Shown: positions 1 to 9,073 of the stretch, one piece after another | Layout of the letters: every line of letters begins with the position of its first letter | How positions within the stretch are numbered: position 1 is the first letter of the stretch | Origin: Streptomyces sp. NBC_00154 | GTDB lineage: Bacteria > Actinomycetota > Actinomycetes > Streptomycetales > Streptomycetaceae | Reading direction: 5' to 3' | Length of the DNA: 64,000 nucleotides | NCBI RefSeq assembly: GCF_026342835.1 | Contig: NZ_JAPEMI010000001.1 | Coordinates: 2,672,501 to 2,736,500, forward strand | Position numbers and translations under genes: made by a program | The notes under the pieces: model-generated | The model's input: the letters and a program-made list of their open reading frames with translations, nothing else | Told to the model about the DNA's origin: nothing | Database searches by the model: none

Positions 1-10
1 GCTGCGCCGA

Positions 11-532
11 GTGATCATCGAACCGCTGCTGCCGGTGGCCGGCGCGCTTCCCGGCCCGCTGCTCGCCGAACTCACCGCGCTCTACGCGTCCGATCCGACG
101 TTCCAGCAGCTCAGCGGCGGCTTCCCGGACCCCCACGACATCCGGTCGGAACAGGTCGCGGCCTCGCTCGCCGAGGAGCTGGCGAACCCGGACACCGAGG
201 TACTGCTCGCCCGGTCGCAGGGGCAGTTGGTCGGCGTGGCCATCACCCTCGCGCACCATCCGGACCCGGCCGACCCCGACCCGTGGATCGGACTGCTCAT
301 GGTCGACGCACGGCAGCACCGCTCCGGTTACGGGCGGCAGCTGGCCGGCCTCGTCGAGGAGCGGTTCCGGGCAGCCGGGCGGGACGGAGTCCGGCTGGCC
401 GTCCTGGAGAACAACCCCAGGGCGCTCGCCTTCTGGACCGCGCTCGGCTACGAGGTCATCGACCACCGGCCCGACCGCCAACTGGGCCGCCCCTGCGCGG
501 TGTTGCGCAAGCTGCTGAAGCCCGCCGAATAA
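11..532 (+). CDS. GNAT family N-acetyltransferase
   Basis: This 173-residue protein has the GCN5-related acetyltransferase pattern. Motif A lies near residues 95-115 (a beta strand ending LLMVDARQHRSGYGRQLAG, the R-x-x-G-x-G/A acetyl-CoA pyrophosphate loop), followed by a helix and the C-terminal N-P-R-A-L-A-F-W-T-A-L-G-Y signature typical of the family. It should transfer an acetyl group from acetyl-CoA to a small amine or protein N-terminus in the cytoplasm; the substrate cannot be inferred. The GTG at 11 is the first start available and only ten bases precede it, so the true start could lie outside the window. It reads toward the M4 protease gene but a 136-bp gap separates them. Confidence 0.85.
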   Translation: MIIEPLLPVAGALPGPLLAELTALYASDPTFQQLSGGFPDPHDIRSEQVAASLAEELANPDTEVLLARSQGQLVGVAITLAHHPDPADPDPWIGLLMVDARQHRSGYGRQLAGLVEERFRAAGRDGVRLAVLENNPRALAFWTALGYEVIDHRPDRQLGRPCAVLRKLLKPAE

Positions 533-668
533 CGGACACAAGAGCGCCCCAGTCGGACAAGAAGTGGTCAAAAGAATGTGAGGCAATTGTCGGCACACCG
601 TCAAACTCGGTCATCCGATGGCACGCTCTCCGCTCGTAACCCCCCACGGAACGAACAACGGAGAACGC

Positions 669-2267
669 ATGACCCCCCACATGACCACCCGTCGCTCCGC
701 AGCCCTGGCCGCCGTGGCCGCGATGGTCGTCGTCGGCGTGCAGTCCGGTGCGGCAACCGCGGCCCCGGGCAACGCCCACGACGGCGCCTCCGCCACCCGT
801 ACCACCAGCACGTCCGGCGCGAAGACCGCGATCGGCACGGACACCGCGTCGGAGCGGACCGCCGCCATCAAGTCGGCCCAGTCGGAAGCCTCTTCGGCGG
901 CCGACTCGCTCGGGCTCGGCAGCCAGGAGAAGCTGATCGTCCGCGATGTGATCAAGGACGCCGACGGCACCGTCCACACCCGCTACGAGCGCACCTACGC
1001 CGGACTGCCGGTCCTCGGCGGCGACCTCGTCACCCACACCACCGCCGGCGGAAAGCTCAAGAGCGTCACCAAGGCCACCGGCGCCCGGATATGGGTTCCG
1101 TCCACGACGCCGAAGGTGAAGACCGTGGCGAGCGCCCGCAAGGTGATCTGGGCGGGCAGCGGCAAGCCCGTCCTCGCCTTCGAGACGGTGCGGACCGGCG
1201 TGCAGAAGGACGGCACGCCCAGCAGGCGTCACGTCATCACGGACGCCGTCACCGGCAGGACGCTGCACAGTTACGAGGCGATCGAGACCGGCGTCGGCAA
1301 CAGCCAGTACAGCGGCAAGGTCACCCTGTCGACCACCGCGAGCGGCTCGGGCTTCGAGCTGACCGACGGCGACCGCGGCGGCCACAGGACGTACGACCTG
1401 AACCAGGGCGAGAGCGGCACCGGCTCGCTCGTCACCGACGCCGACGACACCTGGGGCGACGGCACCGGCAGCGACCGGCAGACCGCCGCGGTCGACGCCC
1501 ACTACGGCGCCGCCATGACCTGGGACTTCTACAAGTCCGCGCTGGGCCGCGAGGGCATCGCGGGCGACGGGAAGGCCGCCTACTCCCGGGTCCACTACGG
1601 CAACGCGTACGTCAACGCGTTCTGGGACGACAGCTGCTTCTGCATGACGTACGGCGACGGCGCCGACAACAGGAGCGCCCTCACCAGCCTCGACGTCGCG
1701 GGCCACGAGATGAGCCACGGCCTGACCGCGGCGACGGCCAAGCTCGACTACGCAGGCGAGTCCGGCGGCCTCAACGAGGCGACCAGCGACATCCTCGGCA
1801 CCTCGGTCGAGTTCTTCGCCGACAGCAGCAGCGACGCCGGCGACTACCTCATCGGCGAGAAGATCGACATCAACGGCGACGGCACCCCGCTGCGCTACAT
1901 GGACAAGCCGAGCAAGGACGGCGGTTCGGCGGACTACTGGAGCGCCGGCGTCGGCGACCTCGACGTCCACTACTCCTCCGGCGTCGCCAACCACTTCTTC
2001 TACCTGCTGTCCGAGGGCAGCGGCGCGAAGACCGTCAACGGGGTGGACTACGACTCCCCGACCGCCGACGGCTCGACCGTCACCGGCATCGGCCGGGACA
2101 AGGCGGTCCAGATCTGGTACAAGGCGCTCTCCGCGTACATGACCTCGTCCACCGACTACGCGGCCGCGCGCACGGCCACCGAGAAGGCGGCGACCGACCT
2201 GTACGGGGCGGGCAGTCCGGAGCTCGCGGCCGTGGACGCCGCCTGGTCGGGCGTCAATGTGAAGTAG
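669..2267 (+). CDS. Secreted M4 (thermolysin-like) neutral metalloprotease
   Basis: The 532-residue preproprotein begins with a Sec-type signal (TTRRSAALAAVAAMVV...) and continues with an FTP/PepSY propeptide region (about residues 60-210) and an M4 catalytic domain. The zinc motif HEMSH is followed by the downstream glutamate helix GGLNEATSD, and a C-terminal M4 helical domain ends the protein. It should be an extracellular zinc endopeptidase that matures by removal of the propeptide. An in-frame ATG lies at 618, but the ATG at 669 has a good GGAG ribosome site five bases upstream and begins directly before the twin-arginine-like signal, so 669 was chosen. It converges on the M1 peptidase with only 24 bp between stops. 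Confidence 0.93.
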   Translation: MTPHMTTRRSAALAAVAAMVVVGVQSGAATAAPGNAHDGASATRTTSTSGAKTAIGTDTASERTAAIKSAQSEASSAADSLGLGSQEKLIVRDVIKDADGTVHTRYERTYAGLPVLGGDLVTHTTAGGKLKSVTKATGARIWVPSTTPKVKTVASARKVIWAGSGKPVLAFETVRTGVQKDGTPSRRHVITDAVTGRTLHSYEAIETGVGNSQYSGKVTLSTTASGSGFELTDGDRGGHRTYDLNQGESGTGSLVTDADDTWGDGTGSDRQTAAVDAHYGAAMTWDFYKSALGREGIAGDGKAAYSRVHYGNAYVNAFWDDSCFCMTYGDGADNRSALTSLDVAGHEMSHGLTAATAKLDYAGESGGLNEATSDILGTSVEFFADSSSDAGDYLIGEKIDINGDGTPLRYMDKPSKDGGSADYWSAGVGDLDVHYSSGVANHFFYLLSEGSGAKTVNGVDYDSPTADGSTVTGIGRDKAVQIWYKALSAYMTSSTDYAAARTATEKAATDLYGAGSPELAAVDAAWSGVNVK

Positions 2268-2291
2268 TTCCCGGCGGGTTCCCGGGGCCGG

Positions 2292-3692
2292 TCAGCTCTT
2301 TTCAGGGGCGGGCCGGCCGTGGCCGTACAGCCAGGTGTTCCACAGATCCGTCAGGTCCTTCCCCGTCGTCCTCTCCACGTACGCGGTGAAGTCGGCCGTC
2401 GACGCGGTGCCGTACCGATGGGCCTTCGTCCAGCCCGCGACGAGCGCGAGGAACCGCCGGTCGTCGTCGACCGCCTGCCGGATCTTGTGGATCACCATTG
2501 CCCCGCGCTCGTACACCGGGTCCTGGGAGATGTCCGCGGCCGTGGGCGGATCGGCAGGCGGGAACGCCCAGTTGGCATCGTCGGCGAAGGCGGCGTCGAA
2601 ACTGCGCCGGACGGGAACACCCTCCTTGTCCGCCTTCCACAGCCACTCGGCGTATGTCGCGAAGCCCTCGTTGAGCCACATGTCGCGCCAACTGGCGGGC
2701 GTGACGGAGTCCCCGAACCACTGGTGGGCCATCTCGTGGACGAGGAGTCCCACGGTCGGCGGCCCGGGGAAGTACGGCCGGTTCTGGGTCTCCAGCGCAT
2801 ACCCGGAGTCGTGCGGACGGCCGACGATCGCGCCGGTCGACGAGAACGGGTACGGGCCGAAGCGCTCGGCCTCCCACCGCACCACCTCGGGGATCCGGGC
2901 GAGGGTCCGGGCACTAGCCGCGGCCACCTTCGGGTCCACGGCCGTGAACACCTTGATGCCGTCGGGGGTCGTAGACGCCTTCGTGTCGAAGCGGCCGACG
3001 ACGAGCGTCGCGAGATAGCTCGCCATGGGTTCGGCGGTGTGCCAGTGGTACGTGGTGGTGGCGCCGGAGACCTTCCGGGAGGTCAGCTCACCGTTGGAGA
3101 CGGCCGTCAGACCCCGGGGGACGGTGGCCGTGAGGTCGTACGTCGCCTTGTCGCTCGGGTGGTCGTTGCCGGGGAACCAGGCCATCGACCCGACCGGCTC
3201 ACCGAGCGCGACCGATCCGTCCGCCGTCCTCAGCCAGCCCTCCTTCGAGCCGTCCGGATCGGTGAGGGTCAGCGGGGAGCCGGAGTAGTGGACGACCGTG
3301 CGGAAGGTCCTGTCCTTGTGCAGATGGCTCTCCACCTCGGCGGCGGGGCGCAGTGTCAGCTCGCGGCCCGCCCGGTTGACGGCGGCCGGATGCCCCTCGA
3401 CCTGCGCGGACTCGACGGTCAGCCCGGCCAGGTCGAGGTTGAAGGCGCTGAGGTCCTGGGTGGCGCGCGCGGTGATCACGGCGGTGGAGCGGATCCGCTG
3501 GGCGGCCGGGTCGACGTCGAAGGTGAGGTCGTAGTGCGTGACGTCGTAGCCGCCGTTGCCGGCCTTCGGGAAGTACGGGTCGCGCAGACCGGCGGCGCCG
3601 GGAGTGCCCTCCACACCGCCGGTCCCGCAGCCGGCGGCGAGGGAGACGACGGTGGCCGTGGCGAAGGCCAGGAACAGGGCGGTGGGGCGCAC
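2292..3692 (-). CDS. M1 family metallopeptidase, lipoprotein
   Basis: The 466-residue protein starts with a lipoprotein signal whose lipobox is LAAGC (cysteine about residue 22), so it is probably anchored on the outer face of the membrane. An N-terminal beta-sandwich domain, a catalytic domain with HEMAHQWFG near residue 319, and the second zinc-ligand helix NEGFATYAEW make a complete M1 (gluzincin) zinc site HEXXH-x18-E. The usual GAMEN exopeptidase motif appears to be replaced by ALETQN. The HEAT-like C-terminal domain of larger M1 aminopeptidases is absent, which matches the short bacterial subfamily. It should cleave N-terminal residues from extracellular peptides. Its convergent neighbour is another secreted protease. 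Confidence 0.92.
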   Translation of the reverse strand: MRPTALFLAFATATVVSLAAGCGTGGVEGTPGAAGLRDPYFPKAGNGGYDVTHYDLTFDVDPAAQRIRSTAVITARATQDLSAFNLDLAGLTVESAQVEGHPAAVNRAGRELTLRPAAEVESHLHKDRTFRTVVHYSGSPLTLTDPDGSKEGWLRTADGSVALGEPVGSMAWFPGNDHPSDKATYDLTATVPRGLTAVSNGELTSRKVSGATTTYHWHTAEPMASYLATLVVGRFDTKASTTPDGIKVFTAVDPKVAAASARTLARIPEVVRWEAERFGPYPFSSTGAIVGRPHDSGYALETQNRPYFPGPPTVGLLVHEMAHQWFGDSVTPASWRDMWLNEGFATYAEWLWKADKEGVPVRRSFDAAFADDANWAFPPADPPTAADISQDPVYERGAMVIHKIRQAVDDDRRFLALVAGWTKAHRYGTASTADFTAYVERTTGKDLTDLWNTWLYGHGRPAPEKS

Positions 3693-3739
3693 ACAGTGAT
3701 CCTATGTGCGGAATGTCGGATTGACGGATCGGCGGATGC

Positions 3740-4342
3740 TCACCTCGGGTCCCTGTTCCGCAGCAGCGCCGCGATTTCCGCGAACCCGCGCCGCTCCGCA
3801 TGTTCCAGCGCCGTCACCCCGTCTCCGTCCGGCAGACCGGGGGTCGCGCCCGCCGCCAGCAGCAGTTCGACGATCTCCTGGTGCGCCCGGCCGCCGTCGC
3901 CCAGGATCACGGCCTCCAGCAGGGCGGTCCAGCCGAGCCGGTTGACGTGGTCGACGTCGATGTCCGTGACGCGGAGCAGCTCCCGTACGTAACCGACGTG
4001 GCCGCGCTCGCTCGCCGGGATCAGCGCGATGCCGCCGAACCGGTTACGGAGCTTCAGGTCGGGACCGGCCGGCAGCAGGGTGTGCAGCATCGCGACGCTG
4101 CCGGTGACGCCGGTCGCCAGCCAGGGACTGTCCTCGCGCCGGTCCTGCGCATCGGGATCAGCACCCGCCTCGACGAGCAGCCGGGCGAGCGGGACATGGT
4201 CGCCGTGCACGGCGAGGAGCAGCGGGGTGCGCCGCTCCTCATCGCGGACGTCGACGCGGGCGCCGCCCTCGATCGCGGTTCGTGCGGCATCGGTGTCACC
4301 GGTGCGCGCGGCTCGGAGGAGGTCCTGATCGAGGGTGTTCAT
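3740..4342 (-). CDS. Ankyrin repeat protein
   Basis: This 200-residue protein is built from five or six ankyrin repeats. The recurring signature is TPLLLAVHGDHVPLARLLVEAGADPDAQD, seen in weaker form in each later unit (WTALLEAVI...IVELLLAAGATP). No signal peptide or membrane segment is visible, so it is cytosolic. Ankyrin stacks mediate protein-protein contacts; the partner is unknown. It lies 47 bp downstream of the M1 peptidase start on the same strand, and its own start sits 32 bp from the stop of hbpS, so hbpS-ankyrin could be cotranscribed. Confidence 0.85.
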   Translation of the reverse strand: MNTLDQDLLRAARTGDTDAARTAIEGGARVDVRDEERRTPLLLAVHGDHVPLARLLVEAGADPDAQDRREDSPWLATGVTGSVAMLHTLLPAGPDLKLRNRFGGIALIPASERGHVGYVRELLRVTDIDVDHVNRLGWTALLEAVILGDGGRAHQEIVELLLAAGATPGLPDGDGVTALEHAERRGFAEIAALLRNRDPR

Positions 4343-4374
4343 CCGCGGTTTCTCCTGGGCTGTGGTCGGCTGTC

Positions 4375-4929
4375 CTACTTGGCGAGTGCGGCGACGCCCG
4401 CCCGGGCGAACTTCTCGTCGAGGTCGCCGCTGGGAGCACCGGCCACTCCGATGCCGGCCACCGGTGCGTCCTCGACCTGCACCGGGGCGCCGCCCGCGAG
4501 GAACAGGGTGCCAGGGATGTCCTTCAGGTTCGGGGCCTGCGCCAGGCGGCCCGCGAGCACGGAGGTGGGAGCGTTCCAGGAGACAGCGGTGTACGCCTTC
4601 TTCTCGGCGGACTCGTACGCCTGCGGGCCGGAGCCGTCGCCGCGCAGCGTCACGACGGTGTTGCCGTTCCGGTCGACGACGGCGACCGCCACACGCTGGT
4701 TCTCCTTCTCGGCGGCGTCGAGGGCGGCCCGCGCGGCCTTGGTGGCGGCGGCGACTGTCAGATGGGTGGTCTGCTGAAGGTTCCGGTCCGCCGTGTCGGC
4801 CGTGACGGCGGCGGCAGGCGCAGCAGCGGGTGCGGAGGCGCTCGCGGACACGGCACCGAAAGTTCCGGCGCCGAGCGCGGCGGCGACGGCACCGGTGAGG
4901 ACACGGGTGCGCAACGGCATCTTCTTCAT
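4375..4929 (-). CDS. hbpS: Secreted haem-binding protein HbpS (GlcG/HbpS family)
   Basis: The 184-residue protein has a signal peptide (KKMPLRTRVLTGAVAAALGAGTFGAVSASASA) and a single GlcG/HbpS domain with the characteristic VAVVDRNGNTVVTLRGDG strand-turn-strand and FLAGGAPVQVEDAPVAGIGVAGA core. In Streptomyces reticuli HbpS is an extracellular redox/haem-sensing protein that controls the SenS-SenR two-component system. Here it is divergently placed from a senS homologue, the family's classic arrangement. The ATG at 4929 has a GAGGAG ribosome site. The oddity is that its partner kinase-regulator pair is broken (see 5182-6388), so HbpS may have lost its output or serve another role. Confidence 0.9.
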   Translation of the reverse strand: MKKMPLRTRVLTGAVAAALGAGTFGAVSASASAPAAAPAAAVTADTADRNLQQTTHLTVAAATKAARAALDAAEKENQRVAVAVVDRNGNTVVTLRGDGSGPQAYESAEKKAYTAVSWNAPTSVLAGRLAQAPNLKDIPGTLFLAGGAPVQVEDAPVAGIGVAGAPSGDLDEKFARAGVAALAK

Positions 4930-4972
4930 GGTGGGGCTCCTCGACGATTCGATGGCGTTCCGCCTGTGCGGT

Positions 4973-5015
4973 GATCCGGTCAGGCGGTCTCTGCGATCGA
5001 TCCTCCGACCGGATC
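4973..5015. promoter_or_regulatory. Inverted repeat in the hbpS-senS intergenic region
   Basis: GATCCGGTC (4973-4981) and GACCGGATC (5007-5015) form a perfect 9-bp inverted repeat with a 25-bp spacer, 44 bp upstream of the hbpS start and within the divergent promoter region. It could be an operator, for example for SenR, or simply a hairpin in the leader; the sequence does not decide. Confidence 0.35.
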
Positions 5016-5181
5016 CGGCCCCGTGACGTCGACGTACCGGCTCGACACCGCGCGCAGGACGGCTGACGGACCCATCGGCCGATCGGTTGATGCGGGGGTG
5101 GCCGCCCCGGGTCACCATGGATGTATCCGCGCAGGTGAAGCAGTAGCTCTTGGGCAGTCGGCAGGGAGTAAGAGGTACGAG

Positions 5182-6168
5182 GTGGAGCACCGAACCGAAG
5201 CCACCGACCCGGATGCCCGGTGGCTCGCGCTGCTCATGCACGCCGCGTTCTTCCTGCTGCTCGGCGCGTCCCTGGCCCGCTTCCTGCTCCGCCACCCCGG
5301 CGAGGACCGCACCCCGTGGATCATCGCGCTGTCCGTCGCGCTCGCCGCGCTGTATCTGCTGGGCCCGGTGCTCGGTTCTCGCCCCACCCCGCGCCGGCTG
5401 GCCCGGCTCGGCGTGCTTGTGGCCGTATGGATGGTGCTCGTCGTCCTCGCGCCGAGCTTCGCCTGGTGCGCGGTGCCGCTCTTCTACACCGGGCTGCGGC
5501 TGCTCCCGCCGCGCGCCGCGCTCGTCCTCGTCACCCTGCTCACCGTGTTCGTCGTGGCCGCGCAGTTGCGGCTGGCCCACGGCTTCGACCCGAACCTGGT
5601 GCTCGCGCCCCCCGCCGTGGCAGCCACCGCGACCGCGGTCTTCGTCCACATGCAGCGCCAGGCCGCGCGCCAGCGCGAACTGATCGACGATCTGCTGCGT
5701 ACCCGCCGCGAACTCGCCGCCACCGAACGCCGCGAAGGAACCCTTGCCGAACGCCAGCGGCTCTCCATGGAGATCCACGACACCCTCGCGCAGGGCCTGT
5801 CCAGCCAGCAGATGCTGCTCCAGGCCGCGGACCGCACCTGGGACGCCGACCCGGCGACCGCCCGCCGCCATGTCCGTACCGCCACCGGCATCGCCGAGCG
5901 CAACCTCGCCGAAGCGCGCCGCTTCGTCCACGACCTGGCACCGGCAGACCTCGCGGAAGGTGGCGGCCTGGAGGCGGCGCTGCGCGCACTGGCCACCCGC
6001 GAAACGGCGCAGGCCCACGGACTGCTCACCGTTCGCTGCCATGTGGAGGGGACGCCGGACGCGGCACTGCCCGACCGGGCGCAGTCCGCACTGCTGCGCA
6101 TCGCCCAGGGGGCCCTGGCCAATGTGAGGGAGCACGCGGACGCCACGGAGGCCGCGCTGACACTGACC
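5182..6168 (+). pseudogene. senS: senS remnant: sensor histidine kinase lacking its ATPase end
   Basis: From the GTG at 5182 (AGAGG upstream) the frame encodes about 329 residues of a SenS-type kinase. It has four or five membrane segments (residues 15-165), a linker, the NarL-type phosphoacceptor helix MEIHDTLAQGLSSQQMLL with the histidine at residue 199, and the beginning of the HATPase domain up to ANVREHADATEAALTLTH (N box). The G boxes that complete the ATP pocket are missing. The frame then runs into out-of-frame senR DNA and ends only at 6489. From memory, the S. reticuli SenS phosphorylation site is also His199, which supports the chosen start. The kinase should be unable to bind ATP. 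Confidence 0.85.
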
Positions 6169-6388
6169 CATGGCCCGCATGCGCAGCCCCCTGCCGACGC
6201 TCACGGACCGCGAACGCGACATCCTGGGCCAGCTGTCCCAGGGCCTGGGCAACCGGGAGATCGCCCGGGCCCTGTTCATCAGCGAGGCCACGGTCAAGAC
6301 GCACCTGGGCCGCATCTACGACAAACTCGGCGTCGACACCCGCGCAGGCGCCGTGTCCGTGGCGAAGGAGCAGCGGCTGCTGCCGTGA
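6169..6388 (+). pseudogene. senR: senR remnant: LuxR-type DNA-binding domain only
   Basis: The frame entering at about 6169 encodes only the C-terminal LuxR/NarL helix-turn-helix (LTDRERDILGQLSQGL, NREIARALFISEATVKTH, LGRIYDKLGV) and ends at 6388. The receiver domain that should precede it, with its phospho-aspartate, is absent. It lies in a different reading frame from senS, so no fusion protein is made. An ATG at 6170 could start a free 72-residue DNA-binding domain, but no ribosome site precedes it. The junction with senS is at about 6157-6185. Confidence 0.82.
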
Positions 6389-6501
6389 GGCAGGCCGCCT
6401 GCGGCGAGGACCACCGGGGCGCCGGGCGCCCACGGCCCCGGGGCAGTGGGGCACCCACCGCTCCGGCGTCGGCGCACCCCCGGGCATGACACCATCGAAC
6501 T

Positions 6502-6999
6502 GTGCTCGACATCGGCTACTCCCTCTCCCGACGCTTCCCCGATCCCCCGCAGACCGACTACCGCCGCGCGGACGCCCACGCCCTGCGGCACGATCTCTTC
6601 TCCGGGGACGTCTACCTCGCGGACACCAAGGCGGACCGCGAAGTATCCACAGCCTGGGGATGGGTTCCCGTGCTCGACTTCGCCTGGGCGCTCTGCGACA
6701 TCGTCGAGCAGATCGACCAGGACCCCCGCGGCAGCCGTTCGCACCGGCGGCAGTTCGCCGAGCTCGACTTCACCGAATCGTCCGACCGGATGCTCTTCGA
6801 GCGCCGCTTCGGCTGGGTCGACGTCGAGGCCGACTGGATGCCCGGCGACGAGCCCCCGCTGACCTTCAGCCACTCCCTCCTGCGCCGCGAGGCCCGCGAC
6901 TTCCTGCACGACCTGATCGCGGACCTCGCCGACATGCACGAGGGGCTCGCCGACAACCCTCTGATCTGGGACCTCCAGGCCCGCTTCCCCCGCGTCTGA
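6502..6999 (+). CDS. Conserved hypothetical protein, 165 residues
   Basis: I do not recognise a named family. The protein is acidic, soluble and rich in aromatic residues, with no signal, membrane segment or obvious catalytic motif; it resembles small Streptomyces proteins of unknown function. It starts with GTG at 6502 without a clear ribosome site. Third-position GC is typical of the genome, which supports it as a real gene. It stands alone between the senR remnant and a convergent pentapeptide-repeat gene (27 bp between stops). Confidence 0.7.
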   Translation: MLDIGYSLSRRFPDPPQTDYRRADAHALRHDLFSGDVYLADTKADREVSTAWGWVPVLDFAWALCDIVEQIDQDPRGSRSHRRQFAELDFTESSDRMLFERRFGWVDVEADWMPGDEPPLTFSHSLLRREARDFLHDLIADLADMHEGLADNPLIWDLQARFPRV

Positions 7000-7026
7000 C
7001 CTGTCCCGGAGGGCCGGGGCAACCCT

Positions 7027-7719
7027 CTACGCCTCCACCCGCACCCCGATCTGTGCCGCGAAGGCCGGTGCCAGCTCCATCAGCTGCATCGGGCTGATCA
7101 CCGCCCCCGCCAGCCGCTCCACCCCCCGCGCGATGTCCAGCTCGGCGGCCGTCCGCAGATCCACCGCGTCCATCCGCGCGGAGCTGAAGTCGGCCCGCTT
7201 CAGCACACAGTCCCGGAACTCCACCCGCACCAGCTGCGCGTCCCCGAAGTCCGGCTCGGACAGCACACAGCTCTCGAAGACCACGTCCGTCAGCCGCGCC
7301 TTCCGCAGATTCAGGTAGTCGATCTTCCCGCCTCGCACATGCACCCGCTCCAGCACCGCACCGTGCAGCTGCACCCCGCCCAGCCGTGCGTCCACCACCT
7401 CCACATCGCGCAGCGACGCCCCCGCCAGGTCGGTGCCGACACCCCGAACCCCGGTCAGCACCGAGTCGATGAAACGCGCCCTGACCAGCTCCGTACGGTC
7501 GAGACCGCACCCCTCCAGCGCGCAGTCCATGAACCGCGCGCCCGGCCCCGACCCGTCCGCGAAATCCACCCCCTCGAACCGCACACCGTCGTAGTCGCCG
7601 TCCGGCTCCAGTCCCTCCCCGTCGTACGGAACGAGCGGCGGCAGCCGCACCTCCGGCCGCCGCGCCGCCGCCACGACGCCCTTCCCGCCCCGGCCATCAC
7701 CCCTGCTGTTACGTGCCAT
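7027..7719 (-). CDS. Pentapeptide repeat protein
   Basis: The 230-residue protein contains about 20 tandem pentapeptide repeats of the A(D/N)LXX type (for example FADG, ARFMD, ADFSSARMDAVDL, LVRVEFRDCVLKRADF) that fold into a right-handed quadrilateral beta-helix. A short basic N-terminus (MARNSRGDGRGGKG) precedes the helix, and a non-repeat C-terminus with PMQLMELAPAFAAQIG closes it. Some family members mimic DNA and protect gyrase, but most have unknown function, and nothing here points to a particular one. Two upstream in-frame starts (7728, 7749) exist; 7719 was chosen because the basic MARN start is natural and a GGGG stretch lies just upstream. Confidence 0.87.
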   Translation of the reverse strand: MARNSRGDGRGGKGVVAAARRPEVRLPPLVPYDGEGLEPDGDYDGVRFEGVDFADGSGPGARFMDCALEGCGLDRTELVRARFIDSVLTGVRGVGTDLAGASLRDVEVVDARLGGVQLHGAVLERVHVRGGKIDYLNLRKARLTDVVFESCVLSEPDFGDAQLVRVEFRDCVLKRADFSSARMDAVDLRTAAELDIARGVERLAGAVISPMQLMELAPAFAAQIGVRVEA

Positions 7720-7827
7720 GGGCCCCATCGTGACCCATGCCACCGACAACGCCCCGCGCCGATGTCACACATCGGCGCTTCCGGCCGTCCCCTCCATGAC
7801 GCGTTCTTCGACCGAGGGGACCGGAAC

Positions 7828-9027
7828 ATGCAGCGCATCCACATCATCGGCGGCGGCCTCGCCGGGTTCACCGCAGCGATCACGGCCGCCGAGTCCGGTG
7901 CCCTGGTGACCGTCCACGAGGCCCACCACACCCTCGGCGGCCGCGCCAGGACCGCCGAAGGCCCGTATCGCACCAATGACGGACCCCACGCCCTGTACTG
8001 CCGGGGACCGCACTGGACCTGGCTCGCGCAGCGCGACCTCCTCGGCCCGACCGCCGCCGTGCCGCTGCGCCAGGCCGGCAAACTCCGCTTCCGGCTGGGC
8101 GGCACCCTGCGCAGGACCCCACCCCTCGCCCTCCTCCGGCTGACCCGCCGCCGGGCCGAACACGCCCCCGTCGACACCGATTTCCGCACCTGGGCCACCG
8201 CTCAGGTCGGCGAGGAGGGCGCCCGCACGGCCGCGCATTTCGCCGCTGTCGCGCTCTACCACCACGACCCTGGTTCGCTCTCCGCCGCGTTCGTCCAGGA
8301 GCGGCTGCGCCGCGCCGCCGCACTGCCGCCCGAGGCCCGCTACCCCGTCGGCGGCTGGGCGCAGGTCATCGACCGGATGGCCGCGCGCGCCTGGAATCTG
8401 AGCGTCCGGATCGAGACGGCGACCCGGATCGACCCGAGCACCCTCGACCACCTGGCCCGCAGCGGCCCGGTCGTCGTCGCCACCTCCCTCGACGCCGCCC
8501 GCGGCCTGCTCCGTGACCCCACCCTGACGTGGGACAGCGGCAGGACCGCGCTGATCGACCTGGCGCTGCGCACCCGGCGCGGCGACGCGTTCGCCGTCTC
8601 CGACCTGGACGCCCCCGGCTGGACCGAACGCTTCACCGCCCAGGACCGCACCCTCGCCCCGGCGGGCCGGCAGCTCGTCCAGGGCCAGATTCCCGTCGCC
8701 CCCGGCGAGTCGAAGGCGGCCGGCATCGCCCGGGCCGAAGACCTCCTCGACCTCGGCTTCCCAGGCTGGCGCGACCGTGTCGAGTGGCGGCGCGAGGCCC
8801 TCGCCGGCGGCCGTACGGGCGCGGTCGACCGCCCCGGCACCACCTGGCGGGACCGGCCGGCCATCGACCGCGGCAACGGCATCTACCTCGCGGGCGACCA
8901 GGTCGCCGCGCCCGGACTGCTCAGCGAGGTCTCGTTCAACAGCGCTATGGAGGCCGCCGTGCTCGCGCTCGGAGCGAGCGAACAGCCGCGGCCGGCCCGT
9001 CGGCCACTTGACCTCAAGCGGAGTTGA
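7828..9027 (+). CDS. FAD-dependent oxidoreductase (amine-oxidase/phytoene-desaturase fold)
   Basis: The 399-residue protein begins with a dinucleotide-binding motif, IHIIGGGLAGFTAAITAAESG, followed by the E-A-x-x-x-x-G-G-R-A-R motif (EAHHTLGGRARTA) shared by amine oxidases, protoporphyrinogen oxidases and carotene desaturases. The C-terminal motif NGIYLAGDQVAAPGLLSEVSFNSAMEAA is the second FAD-binding segment. It should be a flavoprotein oxidising an unknown small molecule. The ATG at 7828 has GAGGGG eight bases upstream. It is followed by a quinone oxidoreductase 46 bp downstream and could form a two-gene redox operon with it. Confidence 0.88.
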   Translation: MQRIHIIGGGLAGFTAAITAAESGALVTVHEAHHTLGGRARTAEGPYRTNDGPHALYCRGPHWTWLAQRDLLGPTAAVPLRQAGKLRFRLGGTLRRTPPLALLRLTRRRAEHAPVDTDFRTWATAQVGEEGARTAAHFAAVALYHHDPGSLSAAFVQERLRRAAALPPEARYPVGGWAQVIDRMAARAWNLSVRIETATRIDPSTLDHLARSGPVVVATSLDAARGLLRDPTLTWDSGRTALIDLALRTRRGDAFAVSDLDAPGWTERFTAQDRTLAPAGRQLVQGQIPVAPGESKAAGIARAEDLLDLGFPGWRDRVEWRREALAGGRTGAVDRPGTTWRDRPAIDRGNGIYLAGDQVAAPGLLSEVSFNSAMEAAVLALGASEQPRPARRPLDLKRS

Positions 9028-9073
9028 GGTCAGAGGGTGAGCCCCGACAGCCAGTCGACCCGGGGAGCCCGCC

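Noticed and set aside
456..1994. Long minus-strand frame opposite the M4 protease
   Set aside because: It is a GC-rich shadow of the protease gene, rich in Gly, Arg, Ala and Val with no domain; the plus strand has a complete enzyme.
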